This document shows positions 31,321 through 43,197 of a stretch of 64,000 bases of DNA, piece after piece (position 1 is the stretch's first letter; each line of letters starts with the position of its first letter). This DNA comes from Limonium bicolor (Eukaryota > Streptophyta > Magnoliopsida > Caryophyllales > Plumbaginaceae). A program made the translations under genes and the position numbers. A model generated the notes under the pieces. That model was not told the origin of the DNA, made no database searches, and worked only from the letters and a program-made list of their open reading frames with translations. Where the stretch lies: contig CM041779.1 in assembly GCA_023374045.1 (NCBI GenBank), forward strand, positions 269,586,131 through 269,650,130, read 5' to 3'.

Positions 31321-34300
31321 TGAAATACCCCTAACCTTTAAATAATTAAATAAAGGGAAATATAAATTATTTGGGGGATTATTAAACCCTGAGAAAAGTA
31401 TATAAACAGTTAAGCGTTAAAAACACACCTAAACTCCTTAAGGTCATAAACGAGCGTTAAGCCGAACCTTAAGCAAAACAAGTTATATAAGCTATAAACT
31501 TCATATGAAATTAATCAAGGATCATTATATGACCCTTAGAACACAAGTCCTCAGTTAGAACTGAGTAAAAATACAATATGCCCGAGAGTTCCCTTAAGGG
31601 CACGAAAGACCCGAAAGTCCCGGAAATAATTTATAAAATGAAATAAAGGGTTACACTTCATTCCAAATACACCATAACACTTTAATAAACATATAAGATG
31701 AAGTTCTCATGCTAAATTCCCAGTTAAATACAAAGTGCTCGGAAGTTCCCAATGAGGGCCCCATAAAGGCCCGGGAATGCCCCGGAGGAGTGCCGAGGTG
31801 GCACAAAGTCCTATATAATTCATTATAAGAATTCCTAACATCATTATTCAATATTCTAAAGATAATGCTCGAGCTACTTTCTCAAAAATAAACAAAGTAC
31901 TCGGAACGCTCCTATTTTGCCCCGGGAGTGTTCCGGTAGCCCGGAAATTGAGTTGTGAGTTGATAAAACCCCATATAACTCAATGTAACACCTTAAAATA
32001 TTATTATTGACTATAAACAATGTTTATAAACACATGGAACTCATAGCGGCTACTTAATTTCTAGAAAATCCTTAAAGCACAAAAACGCACCTTCGGGTGT
32101 CACAAAAACGCGTTCTACGCAATTACCTTTAAGTTTTTGAGGAGCCATGAGTTGATAATCTTAAAAGGGGATAAATTTACCATCTAAATAAATTAATTCC
32201 AGTGCTAAAATTATAGCATAAACAGGGCCGATTTTATCACCAAAAAGGTACCTAAAATCAGCATTTTTACCTTAGAACTTTCATCTTTTACCTTGGTATA
32301 ATTGTACAAATTAAATGTTGGTACCTATTACATGTTATAATATGGTCTTAATACAATATAGAGTGACAGGAATAAAATTAAAAATCAGTCCCAATTATCC
32401 TCTATATTGGGCGCCATTTTAAGTGTCATTTGACTTGATTTTGGCTAAAATAAGTATCTTATGGAATGATGACTCACCTAGAACATGCCATGTGGTATAG
32501 TGTCAAATAAATCAGTCAAAGAAGGCTCCCATTACCGTAAGACCTGCAAAAAACAAGAATAGATTAGCTTTTGAAAAGCAAAGGAAATTAAATACATGAA
32601 AAGTAAATGTAGACTTGTATAATGTAAGGTGGAGACTAAATAAATCAAGCAGCCCATGTGCTATCTTTTAGCTGCCGATTTTCATACAGAAAAAGGGGAG
32701 ATTGATTGCTGTCTACCTAGTCAATAAAGCAACTACTTAACTAAGCATAATTCATTGTCAAATATAGACAAAAACCATGTGCATACAAACAGCACCATTG
32801 CCGATTTTGTGTAGGAAAAGAAGGTCTTGATTTCCTCATAAAAATTAAACTAAGGTACCTACCCACCTAGCATGTTCTCTTGTCTCAAAATAAACAAAAA
32901 TCAGTTGGCACCTACAGCTTATACATCCAAGAACACAAGGAAAAGAAGGAAAGATTAGCATGGCAATTAGCTTAGAAAATTCAAAGTAGAACACCTACCT
33001 ACCCTTGCTCTTGTCTTCTTCCTTCAAGTGGTCAAACAAAGACTTCCAATTTCCTTATCAATCAGCTGAAACCTAGCATGAATAATGGGCATTTTCTTGA
33101 GCCAAACAATTAAATAATAAACAAAGAAAGACTAAACAATTTGACAATTATTGAGTCAAAATAATTCCACCCTTTGCCTTCCTTTTTTCCTACGTGAGTT
33201 AGGCTTCATTCTTCCTTTGCCCACTCCATTGCCGATTGGTAAGGCTTCCAAACTCTCTCTCTTTTCTTCTTCATTTGTTAGTTAATTCCTTAGAGCTTCA
33301 AAGCTCCATTAATGGTGTTCTAAGTTCTAACACCATTTCTATGTAATTTCCTAGTTAAATCTACTAAGTCTTGAAGCAAGAAATAATCCTAGCAACCTTG
33401 CTAAAATTGCCAAGCTTTAGTGCTCCAAGGAGGTTCCTAGATTCAACAACAACACAAGGAACAACAAGACCAAGTTAAGGTATATTTTCATGTTGAAAAT
33501 CCTAGTAAAATATCTTAAGGCATTTTTGAAAATTAGGAACTTCTAAACCTATGTTCTCTTCATTATTTCATGAAGGAAACTTGGATCTACAATCATCCCA
33601 AGGTGTACCGAAAATTCCTTGAAAAATACCTAAGGTAAACTCTTGTAAAAACTACTCCAAATCTTATTTATAAATCCTAGTTAGAAGTCTAACAAAAGGA
33701 TCTCCTAAATATATACAAGGAGGCTGAAAGTTCTTCATCAAGAAAGCATTTGGAGAGCTTGGAATTCAAGGAGAAATCAAGTACAAGAATTATCTTGATT
33801 TAAGAAGTAAGTTCTATAATTAAGGTTTATTAAGTTTAAGCTTGATTTAAGCTTCAAACTTTGGTATAAAAATTATGTATGAGCCTTAGTAATATTAAGG
33901 CCGAAAATATTAGGTTAAAATGTCAAGAAAATAATTTATAACATATAAGGTAAGATTATTACCTTAAGGTATTAATTTGTGTCACAAAAATTAAATTATG
34001 ATACCTATAAATATAGGCCGAAATATATAAGGATAAAATGTTATATTTTGAGTTTATAATCATTCTAAGTCATTAGCATAATTTTTAGAAGTGTTATATG
34101 GCTTATATACATTTATATGTACATATTATAAAGTTTAAATCAAGTTTTAAAACTATATGGTAAAGATATATTAAAGCCGAGAATGAAATGTATTATTTGG
34201 GGATTTTTGAAGTGTATAAGTATATTAGCATATATTATAAATTTTGGGAATATTAAAAATAGCTACAGGTATTTTAAATGGCTAGTTTAATAAGTTATGG

Positions 34301-36822
34301 GGCTAAAATGTAAATTTTGAAAAGTTTGGTGTATTAAAAATAAAAGCCGAGAGCTTAAGGGTCTATTTGGCATAATTATAATATAAGGTAGGAATTAATA
34401 TTATGAATTTTGGTGAATTTAAATAAGTGTTTAAGTGTTAAAATAACATTTCATAAAGTTTTGGGGCTATTTTGTAATTATTGAGAAGTTTGGAGTATAA
34501 CCGAGAGTACCCATGATCTTATGGGTATATTAAAGTATTAATCATGAAATTAAGTCTTGGTCAAAGTGTTGACCAAAAACTTTGGGTTAAAATGATTTAT
34601 GACATAAAATATTAAGTTTATAAAAGCTTTGGGGTGAAAATATGATTTAAGAAAGTATATTAATGAAATCGAATTAAACATGGGCCAAAAGTGTAATTTG
34701 TAGAAATATAAGGGCCATTTCGGTTATTAAGATAATTTAATATTAAAACTATAGTTTATAAGTTAATATGTAACTTATATAAGTTTTGGGGTTATTATGT
34801 AATTTATGAAAGATATTTGTAAAACCGAATTAGCAAGGGGGCGAAATGGTAAATTACGAAAATATAAGTGTTCACTTGGTTATTTAAGAAATTAAGTATT
34901 AAAACTATAGTTTATAAGTTAATATGTAACTTATATAAAGTTTTGGGATTAAATTGTAAATAAAGAAAAGGTATATGTCAAGACCGAAAATAATTGTGGT
35001 CATGTGGTAATTTATAAAAGTTAATATACTAGTTTTAGAATTTCCGAAAATTAATATGGGTATTTAGTAAATTATAAAGGTTATATGGTTATTTGGTAAT
35101 TTTTAAAAGTTGTTGGGTACAAAATATAAATACCAAACTAGTATGGTTGGTTTTGTAATTTAATAAAGGAAGGAATTAAGACTATGTATTATGATACATT
35201 ATGGAGTATAATATAAGGTTTATAAAATAATTGTGGTTATAATAAAAATAACCAAAGGATATTGATATATGGACTAAGTGAAATTAATTATGAATATATG
35301 ATTTATGAAATAAAGATATACGGTACAATGGAAATTCATTATCACATGTGAATACTACATAAAATAACGAACTGATGAACTACCTAGAACCACTGTTAAA
35401 TAACAGGGGGAAATAAAGAACATACAGAGTTAGTATACTACGAGTATAAACTCTACAGTGACAGTACTGTAATATTTAGTGAATAGTTGTATTAATGTTA
35501 CCCGGTATTGCTTGTATATATAACAGCGTACGGGAAGGAATTACTGAACGTGAATTTGTCAAGCTAGCAGTTATCACGGTGAACGGTATGTTAATTGTGT
35601 GGTCTGAATGTCCTAAGGATTTTCCTAAGGTCCAGACGTGTGTGTTTAATTGTTAAGAGTGATATCTGTGATTTATGTATATTGTATACTGTATTGCTCG
35701 GCACCACTGCGTTTTATTTTACGCGAACGTCTTATGACTGGAAGTTTATACATCTAAACTGGAACAAGACTAACTAACCTTTAGGTATTATTGAACCTAA
35801 CTGATGGTCAACTGTTATAATCTTAACTCAAGGATTGGTTATTGTATCACTGACTAAAGGGCTAATTTATAAAGAGAGGAATCCAGACTGTTTTGACTTT
35901 CTGGTTGCGCATCGTGATCACTACGAGAGACTTCAATGGGGAGTCACTCAAGGGAATCCATTGTCCACATTCGACGATGGCAGAGGGCACTAACGTTGGT
36001 GCACAGGTTCGACCGGATCGGTCAGTATATTATCCAGGGCCATAAGGTCAGCTGGTAACGGTTCCTTTGGAACCCAGGGGACATACTGTCCATCGATAAG
36101 TTTTTAAGGGTTGTCTTAACATGACGCCCGAGGTGGAAGTTAATTGGAAAAGGTTAAGTGATTGGTTTAAAGGATAAGGGCCAGGTGGCCAACTAACAAG
36201 TACAGTTAATTAATACGCGTATCTTGTTTGGTTATTGTTATGGATTATTGGTGATTGATTATCTGGTTGTTGTTAGTATTATGTGATGAGATTTGTAAGT
36301 GAACTGTTATGTGTTTGTTTAGCATTTACAGTTATTACTGTTATTATTGTAAACCGGTATTTCATGTAAAGAATCTAATATCAAGATGGCTAAAATGACT
36401 TAAGGAATCTAGATGACTTAGGTCTACATTTAGCATACCAGCATTTCGATTGCTGAGCCCTTCAGTGGGCAAAACATTTCAGGTTACTGAAGACTCAAGC
36501 CGGAGTGTAGGGCATAGGGTAGCTGATGTGTTTTAATAAACACTCTGTAGTTTTATTTATGTTTTGTATTAAGGAGATTGTTGTATTCAGTTAGTTGCTC
36601 ATTTAGCTTGGAGTTGGTTTGTAATAATTAGAGTGCTCAGTATCTGTTCATCACAGCGTGAGGAGTTGAGATTGTTGGAAGGAGTAAGGATGCCTTGTTA
36701 CTCACAAGGGTGAGTAACGGCGTGTAACACCAAGGTAGATAGTTTTATTTTCCGCTGCAAATTGTTATTTATTATACTACGACTTGCGACGTTATTACAG
36801 GTTTAGGAATATGGGTGTTACA
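31321..36822 (+). repeat. 3' LTR of element 2 (complete, 5502 bp)
   Basis: Begins TGAAATACCCCTAACC and ends GGGTGTTACA. Its second part (33432-36822) pairs with the 5' LTR and shows empty sites for both DNA transposons there. The first 2111 bp have no partner in the window. No hairpin array was found in this LTR and no credible gene. Confidence 0.92.
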
Positions 36823-36824
36823 CA

Positions 36825-36959
36825 TATGGTGCGATCAAACTGAAAAACGTGAAAGGCGAGACATTCATGGTCAACGGGTCTAGGTTGAAGCACTACCTAG
36901 GAGGCGACATCGAGAAGGTGGAGGCACGTCCTCTCTACTTACAAGAGCCCCAGGTTTGA
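36825..36959 (+). CDS. pol: C-terminal end of pol (integrase) of the outer Athila
   Basis: 44 codons plus TGA 36957-36959. They read YGAIKLKNVKGETFMVNG and then RLKHYLGGDIEKVEARP, matching the last residues of the intact Athila integrase at 52081-52215 ([18 protein letters not shown]). The upstream part was displaced by the element 2 insertion. Confidence 0.88.
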   Translation, partial: YGAIKLKNVKGETFMVNGSRLKHYLGGDIEKVEARPLYLQEPQV

Positions 36960-36974
36960 TCTAACCCTTACTAT

Positions 36975-37026
36975 GGTCTAGCCAAAGACCTTAAAAAGAC
37001 GGGCAGCTTTCCGGGAGGCAACCCGG
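36975..37026 (+). ncRNA. Twin-hairpin element after pol (outer Athila)
   Basis: Hairpin 1: GGTCT-AGCCAA-AGACC (36975-36990). Hairpin 2: TCCGGG-AGGCAA-CCCGGA (37010-37027). It begins 15 nt after the pol stop; between the hairpins is the conserved GACGGGCAGCT. The same element occurs at 52229-52280 and, on the minus strand, at 48395-48444, with compensatory changes in both stems. It is called an RNA element by inference from structure; its function is unknown. Confidence 0.6.
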
Positions 37027-37193
37027 ACTCCTTTCCATCTCTTTACGTAAGTTTAATATAGTAATGTGTGAAATCCTTTTGCATGAGTAGTTGTATATTT
37101 TAGCTGTTTCGGCATGATTTTGTGGTTTCTATGGTCTTATGATGACTGTTAATGTTTTGAGGAGAAAAACTAAAGAATTGGGGCAGTGTTCTT

Positions 37194-37432
37194 GCCGACC
37201 GACCCACTCTGGGTCGGTCTAGCTTATTTTTCACAGAGTAAACCTTCTGGAACCGACCAACCCACAGCCCTGGGTCGGACCTGGGTCGGTCGGACTAAAA
37301 TTTTTGAAGCCTAACTTTCTGGAATGGACCGACCCACTATGGGTCGGTCAGGCTAAAATTTTTCGAAACTAAACATTCTGGAACCGACCGACCCACAGTC
37401 CTGGGCTGGGTCGGACCGGGGTCAGTCGGGTG
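37194..37432. repeat. Inverted-repeat array, GACCGACCCA class (post-pol)
   Basis: Four units with arms GACCGACCCAC and TGGGTCGGTC; linkers include TTCTGGAATGGACCGACCCA. The LTR of the same element (60006-60190) has the same arm type, and the element 1 LTR array shares the linker. Confidence 0.85.
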
Positions 37433-38475
37433 AAAAAAAAAAATGCAGCATTTTTTCTATTCAAAAACCGATTTTTTTTCTTTCCTTTCCTTTCTTCTTT
37501 CCCTTCTCACCCGATACCCCGCATCCCCATCCTCCTGTCTCCCTCGCGCGTGTCGTCTCTCCCCAGTCCAGTGAACATGCCACCACCACCAGCCACCCTG
37601 TCCGGCCGCCTGCACCAGCCGCGCCTGCTGCGCTCCGTCCGTCGCCGCCGCGTGCACACCCCGCACCAGCGCCGCCCTCACTCACGCCAGCCACAACCCC
37701 AAACACCACTCCAATCCATAAACTCCCACATTTCCCCAAATCCAATTTCTACCACTTTCAGCCCCGATTTGGCCTAACCTTTTGCTTAATTTCAGTAGCA
37801 AAACACTACGGTATATCAATCTACCATTAATTTGTTACCTTTTCTAGTTTTTGAGCAATTTGCTCTTTGGGTCCCAATATGTGCGAGCCAAACGGGGCTT
37901 ATGTTGAAAATTTTGATTTTTTTGCAAAATTTGGAAATTGGATAGATGCTCATGGAGTGTGTGTACAAATTGAATTTGAAAATGTGGCAATTTGGGGGCT
38001 TTCACATGATCTTTGGTGTTTTATGCTTAAACTTCAATCATACTTTGTGCAGCACAAATTTCTGTCTTCAAAACATGCTACGGCTCTGTTGAATCTGCTG
38101 CTTCTATTGTGTTCCCCATTTAGTGTTCAAATTGTCTAAGATCATGCACCAATATGTTTAGGGTGGAGTGGCTCCACATATGCTTACATGAATAAAATTG
38201 TCATTGTGCTGAGAAAACCTTAAACTTGATTTGGCTGTAATATATATTTGGGTCGGGGGACGCATTAACTGACAACCTTTTGGTTGAATTTGTGGAGGTT
38301 CTTAGAACCGGGGAAAGGGTAGAAAAACGGGGGAGACTCTACCTAAATTTTTACTTTTAGTGCACTATTATCTTTTATTTCTCTTATTTTTAATCTCCCA
38401 TCTACCTCCATATCTGTTGTTTTCTGTTTCCTTTTGTGGTGTGTTTCTTTGTTTTCTTTTTGATGTTTCTTAACC

Positions 38476-38997
38476 ATGAGTGGACGACCCAAATGAAACC
38501 CCAAGCGCAAGAGTAGCGCCAGTTCTTCTCAGGCGATCGAGCTCGCCCCCGTGCCTCCCAGTCACCCCTCGGGCTTTATCGACGACCGCTTCATCAGCGA
38601 GGAGGCCCGGAGCTGGTACAACCACCCTCGCGTTCGGGAATTTGTGCGAGAGCGCACTGTCGACACTGAACTCATCTCAGACCTTGGGCTTCAGGAGGTG
38701 ATGGACCGCACCGGATGGGGGTGTGTCCTGAACATGGGTGGCCAATACTGCCCTCGTCTGGTGAAAGAATTCTACGCCAATGCTACCATCGAGGCGGAAT
38801 TCGGGACCACTATAGTTATCTCCCATGTCAAGGGCCTGCGCATCCGAATCACCATGGAGACCTTTCTACGCTACTTCCGACTCCCGGTCGAGGACCTCCA
38901 ATACACTACCTGCATCTCTGTCGGCGATCTTGGCGCTCACCGGAGGCACTACTTAAGCACCCTCCCTCTCCAGCGTAGAAAGAAGAATCAGGATGGG
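38476..38997 (+). pseudogene. Post-pol ORF of the outer Athila, first part
   Basis: In the position of the env-like ORF of Athila elements. ATG 38476, TGA 38494-38496, then open to the insertion at 38997. Basic start (NPKRK, possible nuclear signal), then a globular region with SWYNHP, YCPRLVKEFYANAT and SHVKGLRIRIT. It is homologous to the ORF at 53179-54042 (RFYPRLVKLFYANAT). It resembles the domain often annotated as a putative plant transposon protein (from memory). It continues at 57811 after the younger Athila. I see no membrane segment to support an envelope function. Role unknown. Confidence 0.8.
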
Positions 38998-39245
38998 TGA
39001 TAAGTCAGGAATTTACCTATTTCTGCATGATCTTTTAATACCGAATTCTTTGCTATTTACTGCTAAATTCCTGTCTTTTAAGTGTTTTTATGTCTCTTGC
39101 TGCAATTGTCTTCTTTTATGGCTTTTATGTGCTTTTTCAGGTATTTAATCTCAAAAGAAACATGTTCATATCATTGTTGGAGACCATAGTTTTTCAAACA
39201 AGCTAAATGGAGTCAGGAAAGTCATCTCTCGACCTAAATTCAGAT

Positions 39246-39575
39246 ATGGTCCGGGACTTGTTGCATAACTTAAGTCCCGGACCACAAATTGACTTCACTC
39301 TCGGCTTAAATACAGGTATGGTCTGGGACCTTATACACAACTTAAGTCCCGGACCACACAAGAAGCTGCTCTCGACCTGTTTCTACACCATGGTCTGGGA
39401 CTTTATACAAACCTTAAGTCCCGGACCACAAAGCAGAGCAATTCGCGAATCAAATTCAGGCATGGTCCAGGACTTTATACAAGGCCTAAGTCCCGGACCA
39501 CATAAAGACGCCAACTCTCGACCCATTTCAATGCTATGGTCCGGGACTTCACACAGGACTTAAGTCCCGGACCAT
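39246..39575. repeat. Inverted-repeat array, GGTCCGGGAC class (5' LTR)
   Basis: Five units start near 39247, 39318, 39392, 39463 and 39537, 71-74 bp apart. Arms GGTCCGGGAC(T/C)T and TTAAGTCCCGGACC; some left arms carry a C-to-T change (GGTCTGGGAC), the direction expected from methylcytosine deamination, while right arms are intact. Confidence 0.9.
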
Positions 39576-39847
39576 ACTGCTGAAAGCGACAGTCTGAAGC
39601 GTGCGAACGTGAAGAGAAGAGATTTATTCTCTTCATAATTAAACTGCCGCCCATGCACTACCAATTTCCTTTCCAGCTTTATCTTCCACACTCGTTTTTG
39701 TCCCTTTCACTGCTACTTTCCATCCTCATCTCCACTAATCTAATCATCTCCCTAAATCCAGCAAAAACACTCACGTAAACACCCACCATTCCACTTACAA
39801 ATTCCACCACCAGGCCTCTCCTGCTACGTACTCATCAAATGAAGTTC

Positions 39848-39855
39848 TATAAATA
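39848..39855 (+). promoter_or_regulatory. TATA box of the Athila LTR promoter
   Basis: TATAAATA, in a context conserved in the 3' LTR (56791-56798), about 850 bp into the LTR. Transcription would be expected to start roughly 30 bp downstream. Confidence 0.6.
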
Positions 39856-40871
39856 GAACTCAATCTCACTCATTTTAGACACAATTCTGGAGAGCATTCC
39901 ACACTCACTCCATCCATTTCCATTTCTCACGTTCCATTCATATCACCATTCTCATTAAACACCATACACATCCACAGAAATCTGGAGTACACAAGCAGCT
40001 GGAGACTCCACCATTTTCTGGAGAAAGAGTAGAAGAAAGCACAGGTCACACACCGAGACTCCATTAAAGAGTCTTAAATCAGAGTTTCTTCTTCTCTTCC
40101 TCTTTAATGTTTTTACATATTTTTACAGTATTTTCATTTCCATGGCTGAGTAGTTTTTATAAATTTCGGTTTACTATGTAATCCAAATTCAAGGTTCCAT
40201 TATCTTTGTGATTTACCATTTTAAATAGATTAAAGTGCTGTTCCTTATTTATTTTTATAAATCTTGTGATTTGGCCAATTACTTGATTTTACCAGTTTAT
40301 CTGCTTATAAGTGAGAACTGCGGTAGATAATAGACAACAGGAACAGTACCGGTTAATTTAGAGATGATAATTCCTCTAGGATATTAACTGATCAATAAAC
40401 TGGATTTTTCTTAAAGCTGTTAGCATTTAGTAAATTTGTAACGAGAGTTAAAATTTATTAGCTGTTAATTAGATTCCATCGAGCGGGAGACCGAACGTGG
40501 AATATTTCTGTTCTAGGATTTTAATCTGAATTTTGGTAAGCACACTGAAAAAGGAATCGAAGAATTTGGAGGATTAGTAAACCGGAATTTCCCCTTTTAT
40601 TAAATCAAAGAAAAATACTATTAATTTGCCCACTGTCTTGCATTTATTACCTTTGCTCTTATTTACACTCTTGTTTCATACTTTAGTAATTCAACAAACA
40701 AAACCCCCTTGTCACTGGAGTGAACCGATTTGTTAGTTTGTTTTTTTTTAAATATTAATTAAACTAAAACATTGCCTCCCTTGGATTCGATAACCTGGAG
40801 GGACACTTCTAGGAAAAACTTGCTATAATCGACCGGTATACTTGCCGTTAGGTTTTTGCCCAACAAGTTAA

Positions 40872-40889
40872 TGGCGCCGTTGCCGGGGA
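40872..40889 (+). other. Athila primer binding site
   Basis: TGGCGCCGTTGCCGGGGA, six bases after the LTR end; the TGGCGCC-type site typical of Athila (tRNA-Asp by family knowledge). Confidence 0.9.
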
Positions 40890-41023
40890 GGCACGGTTGC
40901 TTAGTTTAATTTTTATTTATTTTATTAAATTTTGTTTTGTTTTTGTTCTTTTTAGTTTACCCTTATTTTATTTTATTCAGTTCTTTTACAACTACATTAC
41001 TGTCAGTTATCTAATTTTGGTTT

Positions 41024-41533
41024 ATGGTTAAAACTCGTTCTGAAGGAAACCCTGAATTTGAAATTGAACCAGAAATAGACAGAGTAACAAGAAGGATTCG
41101 AAAAAGGTTAGTGCTGGATCCTCCAATTGAGCAGGAGGTGTTCCTAAAAGATTCACCAGCAGAGGAGATTATTTCTGAGTTACTAGTTGAAGGAGAGATT
41201 CTAAACAACACCTCAGGAACCAATATGGAGAATTTGAATTCGGAGAGGCACATGAGGGACTATACCCGCCCAAGCGTTGAAGGGCTTATTTCACCAATAG
41301 TAATCCCTGCGTTACCAGCAGGAGAGCATTGGCAGTTCAAGACACACTATGTTACTATGGTCATGAATGCACCTCAGTTCAGCGGAACAATCATCGAAGA
41401 TCCCAATGTCCATCTCACCACTTTCCTGAGATTGGTAGGAGCTTGTTCTACACCAGCTTCACAAGAGGTTGCCAGATTGACTCTCTTCCCATTCTCCCTA
41501 AGAGACAGAGCTGCAGAATGGTTAAATCATTGA
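41024..41533 (+). CDS. gag: Athila Gag, N-terminal part
   Basis: 170 codons from ATG 41024. A charged N-terminus is followed by the Gag core: HYVTMVMNAPQFSG, then EDPNVHLTTFLRLVG, then LFPFSLRDRAAEWL, the classical Athila Gag block. It ends at TGA 41531-41533, a nonsense codon inside the block; homology continues in the same frame (TTWTELAKEFLAK near 41560-41600) before the frame decays at 41634-41700. Confidence 0.9.
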   Translation: MVKTRSEGNPEFEIEPEIDRVTRRIRKRLVLDPPIEQEVFLKDSPAEEIISELLVEGEILNNTSGTNMENLNSERHMRDYTRPSVEGLISPIVIPALPAGEHWQFKTHYVTMVMNAPQFSGTIIEDPNVHLTTFLRLVGACSTPASQEVARLTLFPFSLRDRAAEWLNH

Positions 41534-41679
41534 CGCCCAAACAGTACTACCTGGACGGAGTTAGCAAAAGAATTCTTGGCAAAAATATTTCCCTCCTTCT
41601 TGAAGCTTTATGAGAGGAGAGATTACCAACTTTAAGAGTTCACCGTGAGAATTATGAGGCGGGGAGCATTTCAAAGGGA

Positions 41680-43197
41680 TTGTGCGCAGAGTACCACCAT
41701 GGCTTGGGAGGAGGAGGTAATTTTACAGTCCTTTTTACAAAGATTTGGATCATTCAAGTCGTTGTTGGTAGACACTTGTGCAGGAGAAGCCTCATGGAGC
41801 TACCAATAGCTAGAATCAAGGAATTGTTGGAGACCATTGCCAATGCATCAATCAGGGGGGAGGCGAGAACCGGAGAAGCTACACCAACGAAAATGTGGAG
41901 TTATGAAGTGGACCGGAGTATTTTTGGCTGCCAAAATAGAAGGATGTCAAAACAGTTTGAGCGTATGTGTGCAGCGATGAACCCACAGTCAAATGCAGCA
42001 GCATCTCCTGAAGTTTACCCACCTTGTGAATACTGTGGTAGAAGCTCAAACTTGTGTCAGTGTACATCTCCACCAAGTGAAGAGGTAAATTACCTAGGGA
42101 ACAGACAAGGAAATTTCTATAACAACCAAAGCAATCAGGGATATCAGCAGCAAAGATTTCAAAACAACAACTACAATCAAAAGGCACCACAACAATACAA
42201 TCAGTCCTATCAGAGACCCCCTCAAAACCAACAGATGCAAAGTCAAGGAGCTAGTAGCTCCTCAAACTTGGAAGCCATGATGTGCGAATTCATTACATCA
42301 ACAAAAGCCAGATTCAATGAGCAAGATGAAATCAACAACAACCAAAAGGCATTCATGCAAGAACAAAAGGCTTACAACAAGCGAATGGAAACTCAATTGG
42401 CTCAGATTAGTCAGAAGCTTTCAGAGAGACCTGCAGGGTCCTTGCCTAGTCAACCAGAGATGAATCCAAGAGAATATGCTAAAGCAATAAACTTGAGAAG
42501 TGGTAGACAGCTTGATCGTCCAATCCCTGAAGCTGTGGATACTCCCAATCAATCCAATAAAGAAAATGATGCGGGACAAGAGGTTGAGATTGTTGAGCAA
42601 CCAATGTTGGAAAATGCGCCGGCTGGCGAACCTAAACAGCCAGAGCATGAGACATCAAACAAGTCTACCCACAGGCCCAAACCATCACAGAGAGCGGCTG
42701 TTGAGTTGCCCATTCCATTCCCGAACAAACTAAAGAAGAAAGACCTTGATGAGCAGTTCGGTAAGTTTTTGAGCATTTTTAAGAAACTAACCATAAATAT
42801 TCCTTTTGCGGATACGTTAAAGCAAATGCCTATCTATGCAAAATTCATGAAGGACATCCTCTCAAATAGAAGGTCATTGATAGAAAAGGAAACAGTTCAG
42901 TTGACAGAGAGAGTTTCTGCTGTGCTCACTAAAAAGCTTCCCCCGAAGCTCGATGATCCAGGTCTTCCAATCATCCCATGTTCTATAGGTAATATCGACA
43001 GTGGTAAGGGACTATGTGATTTGGGTGCTAGCATCAATTTAATGCCCTTGTCTATGTACCTTAAACTTGGATTGGGTGAATGTGATCCCACCCGTATTAC
43101 TCTTCAACTAGCAGATAGGTCCATTATTTTACCGAAAGGAGTAGTGCGAGATTTTTGGTATCAGTTGGTACTTTTGTTTTCCCTGCTGATTTTGTGA
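41680..43197 (+). CDS. gag-pro: Athila Gag C-terminal region and protease
   Basis: 505-codon frame; the first residues belong to the decayed part, so the listed start is not a real start. A Cys-rich knuckle-like segment (CEYCGRSSNLCQC) is followed by a Q/N-rich region (about residues 140-200), then EYAKAINLRSGRQ, a basic/acidic linker and the region KQMPIYAKFMKDILSNRR. The aspartic protease has its active site as DLGAS (in CDLGASINLMPLSMY; Athila uses DLGA rather than DSGA). One base is missing at about 43155 (after KGVVRD), moving the frame to the next entry. Confidence 0.92.
   Translation: MCAEYHHGLGGGGNFTVLFTKIWIIQVVVGRHLCRRSLMELPIARIKELLETIANASIRGEARTGEATPTKMWSYEVDRSIFGCQNRRMSKQFERMCAAMNPQSNAAASPEVYPPCEYCGRSSNLCQCTSPPSEEVNYLGNRQGNFYNNQSNQGYQQQRFQNNNYNQKAPQQYNQSYQRPPQNQQMQSQGASSSSNLEAMMCEFITSTKARFNEQDEINNNQKAFMQEQKAYNKRMETQLAQISQKLSERPAGSLPSQPEMNPREYAKAINLRSGRQLDRPIPEAVDTPNQSNKENDAGQEVEIVEQPMLENAPAGEPKQPEHETSNKSTHRPKPSQRAAVELPIPFPNKLKKKDLDEQFGKFLSIFKKLTINIPFADTLKQMPIYAKFMKDILSNRRSLIEKETVQLTERVSAVLTKKLPPKLDDPGLPIIPCSIGNIDSGKGLCDLGASINLMPLSMYLKLGLGECDPTRITLQLADRSIILPKGVVRDFWYQLVLLFSLLIL

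Larger units (their letters stand above)
19776..36822 (+). mobile_element. Element 2: gag-AlkB chromovirus lacking most of pol
   Basis: A second Tekay/Del-like element of a different LTR family. The 3' LTR is complete (31321-36822); the 5' LTR lacks its first 2111 bp because another element inserted there. Internal region 25178-31320: PBS, intact gag, intron, AlkB, 2.8 kb without recognisable coding sequence, then the end of integrase and a chromodomain. Protease, RT, RNase H and the integrase core are absent, so it is non-autonomous. It inserted into the end of an Athila pol gene; CATAT (36823-36827) should be the target duplication, with the other copy off the left edge. Confidence 0.9.
36823..38997 (+). 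mobile_element. Outer Athila, left fragment (pol end, post-pol region, start of 3' ORF)
   Basis: Old Athila-type Ty3/Gypsy element split by two insertions: element 2 on its left (its body lies off-window) and a younger Athila at 38998. It continues at 57811 and ends near 62132. The fragment holds the last 45 codons of pol, the twin hairpins, an inverted-repeat array at 37194-37432, about 1 kb of low-complexity leader (37430-38475, pyrimidine- and proline-codon-rich), and the first part of a downstream ORF. Confidence 0.88.
38998..40865 (+). repeat. 5' LTR of Athila
   Basis: 1868 bp, TGATAAGTCAGG...CCCAACA; pairs with 55942-57805. Contains a five-unit hairpin array and a TATA box. Confidence 0.95.

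Noticed and set aside
37430..37777. 115-codon ORF and its antisense frames
   Set aside because: Purely compositional (C-rich/pyrimidine-rich leader of the Athila post-pol region), antisense frames equally long, no conservation with 52627-53178 beyond composition.
39246..39575. CRISPR-like appearance (short repeats at regular intervals)
   Set aside because: Each unit is an inverted repeat, linkers are themselves related, there are no cas genes, and the setting is a plant LTR.
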